This document shows positions 29,565 through 32,054 of a stretch of DNA of 32,054 bases, in pieces; positions within the stretch are counted from its first letter, which is position 1, and each line of letters begins with the position of its first letter. Position numbers and translations under genes: made by a program. A model generated the notes under the pieces. It saw only the letters and a program-made list of their open reading frames with translations, did not search any database and was not told where the DNA came from. The stretch is from Bacteroidales bacterium. GTDB taxonomy: Bacteria > Bacteroidota > Bacteroidia > Bacteroidales > VadinHA17. The stretch lies in NCBI GenBank assembly GCA_021163295.1, contig JAGGXD010000201.1, positions 1 through 32,054 on the forward strand, read 5' to 3'.

Positions 29565-31950
29565 TTACTATTCGTTTGGGAACAACGATTAATTTCTTAG
29601 GCTTTTTCCCGTCGAGCCACCGTTCTGCTCTTTTGTCATTCAGAACAGCCTCTTCTATTTCCTCCTTGCCCAGTGAGATGGAAAGCTCTATTTTAAATCT
29701 TAGTTTTCCATTAAATGAAACAGGATACTCGAAAGTGTCTTCTTTAAGAAATTCTTCACTATATGCCGGAAATTTTTCATTTGCAATACTCGGTTCATTT
29801 CCAAGTACCTCCCACAGTTCTTCAGCCAGGTGAGGAGCAAACGGTGATAATAATTTAGTAAATATTTCTGCTGTGTTTCTTGTAACAGTCCCGGCTTTCA
29901 GACAATGATTTGTAAAGATCATCATTTGCGAAATCGCAGTATTGAATCTTAACCCTTCAATATCATTTTCAACTTTCTTTATGGTTTGATGCAGAGCTTT
30001 AAGTGTATCAGGATCTTCGGTTTCTTTATTGATATTATCAGGATTTGCAAAAAATTTATATGTTCTGATAAGGAAACCAAACACCCCTTTCACTCCATTT
30101 TCCGACCATGGTTTCACTTTTTCAAGAGGTCCCATAAACATTTCATATAATCTCAGGCTATCGGCTCCATAATTTTCAATAACACTATCGGGATTAATAA
30201 CATTACCTCTTGATTTACTCATTTTCTCACCATCTTCACCTAGTATAAGCCCTTGATTTACAAGTTTTTTAAAAGGTTCTTTTGTGGAAACCAGTCCGAG
30301 GTCGTACAGTACTTTATGCCAGAAACGGGCATATAATAAATGCAGTACAGCATGCTCTACACCACCAACATAAAGATCTACCGGCATCCAGTATTTTTCT
30401 GCTTCATCCGACCATGCCTTTTCGTCATTCCCGGGATCACAGAATCTGAGGTAGTACCAGCAGCTTCCTGCCCACTGAGGCATTGTATTTGTTTCGCGCC
30501 TGGCTTTTTTACCTGTTTTCGGATCGGTAATATAGAGCCATGAATCGATAGTGGCAAGTGGTGATTCCCCGGTTCCCGAGGGTTCATATTTGTCAACATC
30601 CGGCAAGGTGACAGGAAGCTCATCTTCATCAAGGCAGCGGACAGTTCCGTCTTCGTATTTCAGGACAGGGAATGGTTCACCCCAGTACCGTTGCCTGGAA
30701 AATACCCAATCGCGTAATTTATAATTAATTTCTTTTTTGCCTATTTTTTTCCCAATAAGCCAGTTGTCCATTTTGTTTACTGCATCCTCTTTACCGAGAC
30801 CATCCAGGAAGCAGGAATTAATATGTGCCCCATCTTCAATAAAAGCCTCTTTTTCAATATCGCCCCCTTCCAGTACGGGAATAATCGGAAGATCAAAATG
30901 GCGGGCAAATTCCCAGTCACGCTGATCATGAGCCGGAACAGCCATAATAGCACCCGAACCGTAAGATATTAATACATAGTCGGCTACCCATATAGGGATT
31001 TTTTGATTATTTGCCGGGTTAATGGCATATGCCCCGGTAAAAACCCCGGTTTTTTCCTTTGCCAGATCAGTCCTTTCCAGATCGCTTTTAACAGTTGCTT
31101 TTTGAATATATTCCTCTACTGTTTTCTTGTTTTCCGGTATAGTTATTTTGGCTACCAGTTCATGCTCGGGAGCCAGCACCATATATGTAGCACCAAACAG
31201 GGTGTCTGATCGTGTAGTGAAAACCTCAATTATCTGGTTATTATCTGCAATTTTAAATTTAATATTTGCTCCTTCAGATTTGCCGATCCAGTTACGCTGC
31301 ATCTCCTTAATATTGTCCGGCCAGTCAAGCTCGTCAAGATCTTCCAGAAGCTTATCGGCATATTCAGTGATTTTCAGCATCCATTGCCGCATTGGTTTAC
31401 GAATAACCTTATGACCTCCAAGTTCTGATTTTCCATCGACTATCTCTTCGTTAGCCAGAACAATTTTCAGATCGGGGCACCAGTTTACCTGTATCTCATC
31501 TTCATAAGCAAGTCCTTTATTGTACAATTTGGTAAATATCCACTGTGTCCATTTGTAATATTTGCTATTGCTTGTGGCAATTTCCCTGTTCCAATCGTAT
31601 GCAAACCCCAGGGATTTTAGTTGTCTTTTAAATACCTGAATATTTTTTTGTGTAATAATATTGGGATGTGTACCGGTTTTTATAGCATAATTTTCCGTTG
31701 GTAATCCAAAACTGTCCCATCCCATCGGATGGAGAACATTGTACCCTTTCATACTCTTGAATCGCCCTACAATATCTGTGGCTGTATATCCTTCGGGATG
31801 TCCTACATGAAGACCGCTTCCTGATGGGTATGGGAACATATCAAGAATAAAAAACTTGGGTTTTGAATGATCAACTTCTACCTTAAAGGTTTTGTTTTTT
31901 TCCCAGTATTCCTGCCACTTCTTTTCTATCTCGTTAAATTTATACTCCAT
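29551..31950 (-). CDS. leuS: Leucyl-tRNA synthetase (likely start [16 protein letters not shown])
   Basis: [39 protein letters not shown]1 editing [29 protein letters not shown]. Confidence 0.98.
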   Translation of the reverse strand: MEYKFNEIEKKWQEYWEKNKTFKVEVDHSKPKFFILDMFPYPSGSGLHVGHPEGYTATDIVGRFKSMKGYNVLHPMGWDSFGLPTENYAIKTGTHPNIITQKNIQVFKRQLKSLGFAYDWNREIATSNSKYYKWTQWIFTKLYNKGLAYEDEIQVNWCPDLKIVLANEEIVDGKSELGGHKVIRKPMRQWMLKITEYADKLLEDLDELDWPDNIKEMQRNWIGKSEGANIKFKIADNNQIIEVFTTRSDTLFGATYMVLAPEHELVAKITIPENKKTVEEYIQKATVKSDLERTDLAKEKTGVFTGAYAINPANNQKIPIWVADYVLISYGSGAIMAVPAHDQRDWEFARHFDLPIIPVLEGGDIEKEAFIEDGAHINSCFLDGLGKEDAVNKMDNWLIGKKIGKKEINYKLRDWVFSRQRYWGEPFPVLKYEDGTVRCLDEDELPVTLPDVDKYEPSGTGESPLATIDSWLYITDPKTGKKARRETNTMPQWAGSCWYYLRFCDPGNDEKAWSDEAEKYWMPVDLYVGGVEHAVLHLLYARFWHKVLYDLGLVSTKEPFKKLVNQGLILGEDGEKMSKSRGNVINPDSVIENYGADSLRLYEMFMGPLEKVKPWSENGVKGVFGFLIRTYKFFANPDNINKETEDPDTLKALHQTIKKVENDIEGLRFNTAISQMMIFTNHCLKAGTVTRNTAEIFTKLLSPFAPHLAEELWEVLGNEPSIANEKFPAYSEEFLKEDTFEYPVSFNGKLRFKIELSISLGKEEIEEAVLNDKRAERWLDGKKPKKLIVVPKRIVNVVV

Positions 31951-32054
31951 AAATGGATTGCTTTTCTTTTTGTAAAAATACAACTTGCGAAATTAGGGAA
32001 TCTTTATGAATTTTCAATTTTTATAGTAATTATAAAATTTGCATCGGTTTGCGA

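Overview
This 32 kb window reads as ordinary Bacteroidota-type chromosome (groESL, lepA, an RprXY-like two-component system, an acpP-fabF-rnc cluster, purN, leuS) wrapped around an unusual efflux locus. The main finding is a compact seven-gene minus-strand operon, 18287 down to 2855. In transcription order it encodes: an ABC ATPase; an ABC-2 permease fused to a catalytically degenerate M1-peptidase-like ectodomain plus a golvesin-like C-terminal domain; a TolC-like outer-membrane factor; a lipoprotein membrane-fusion protein; a conventional RND pump; a 1573-aa RND pump fused in a single reading frame, through an extra region with about six TM segments, to a complete ABC ATPase domain; and a small ABC-2 permease. 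The architecture suggests a hybrid proton-driven/ATP-driven envelope export machine sharing one MFP and one OMF. Secondary observations: four helically phased TTAACA-type repeats at a strong Bacteroidota promoter between the two-component system and a divergent small acidic secreted protein (CpxP-like layout); a tRNA-Val(GAC) with C instead of U at position 33; an exported RidA protein; a short LeuRS lacking the insertion I associate with Bacteroidota LeuRS; and a variant IPExxxVDY protein. All assignments come from reading the sequence and recalled motifs. No database search was run.
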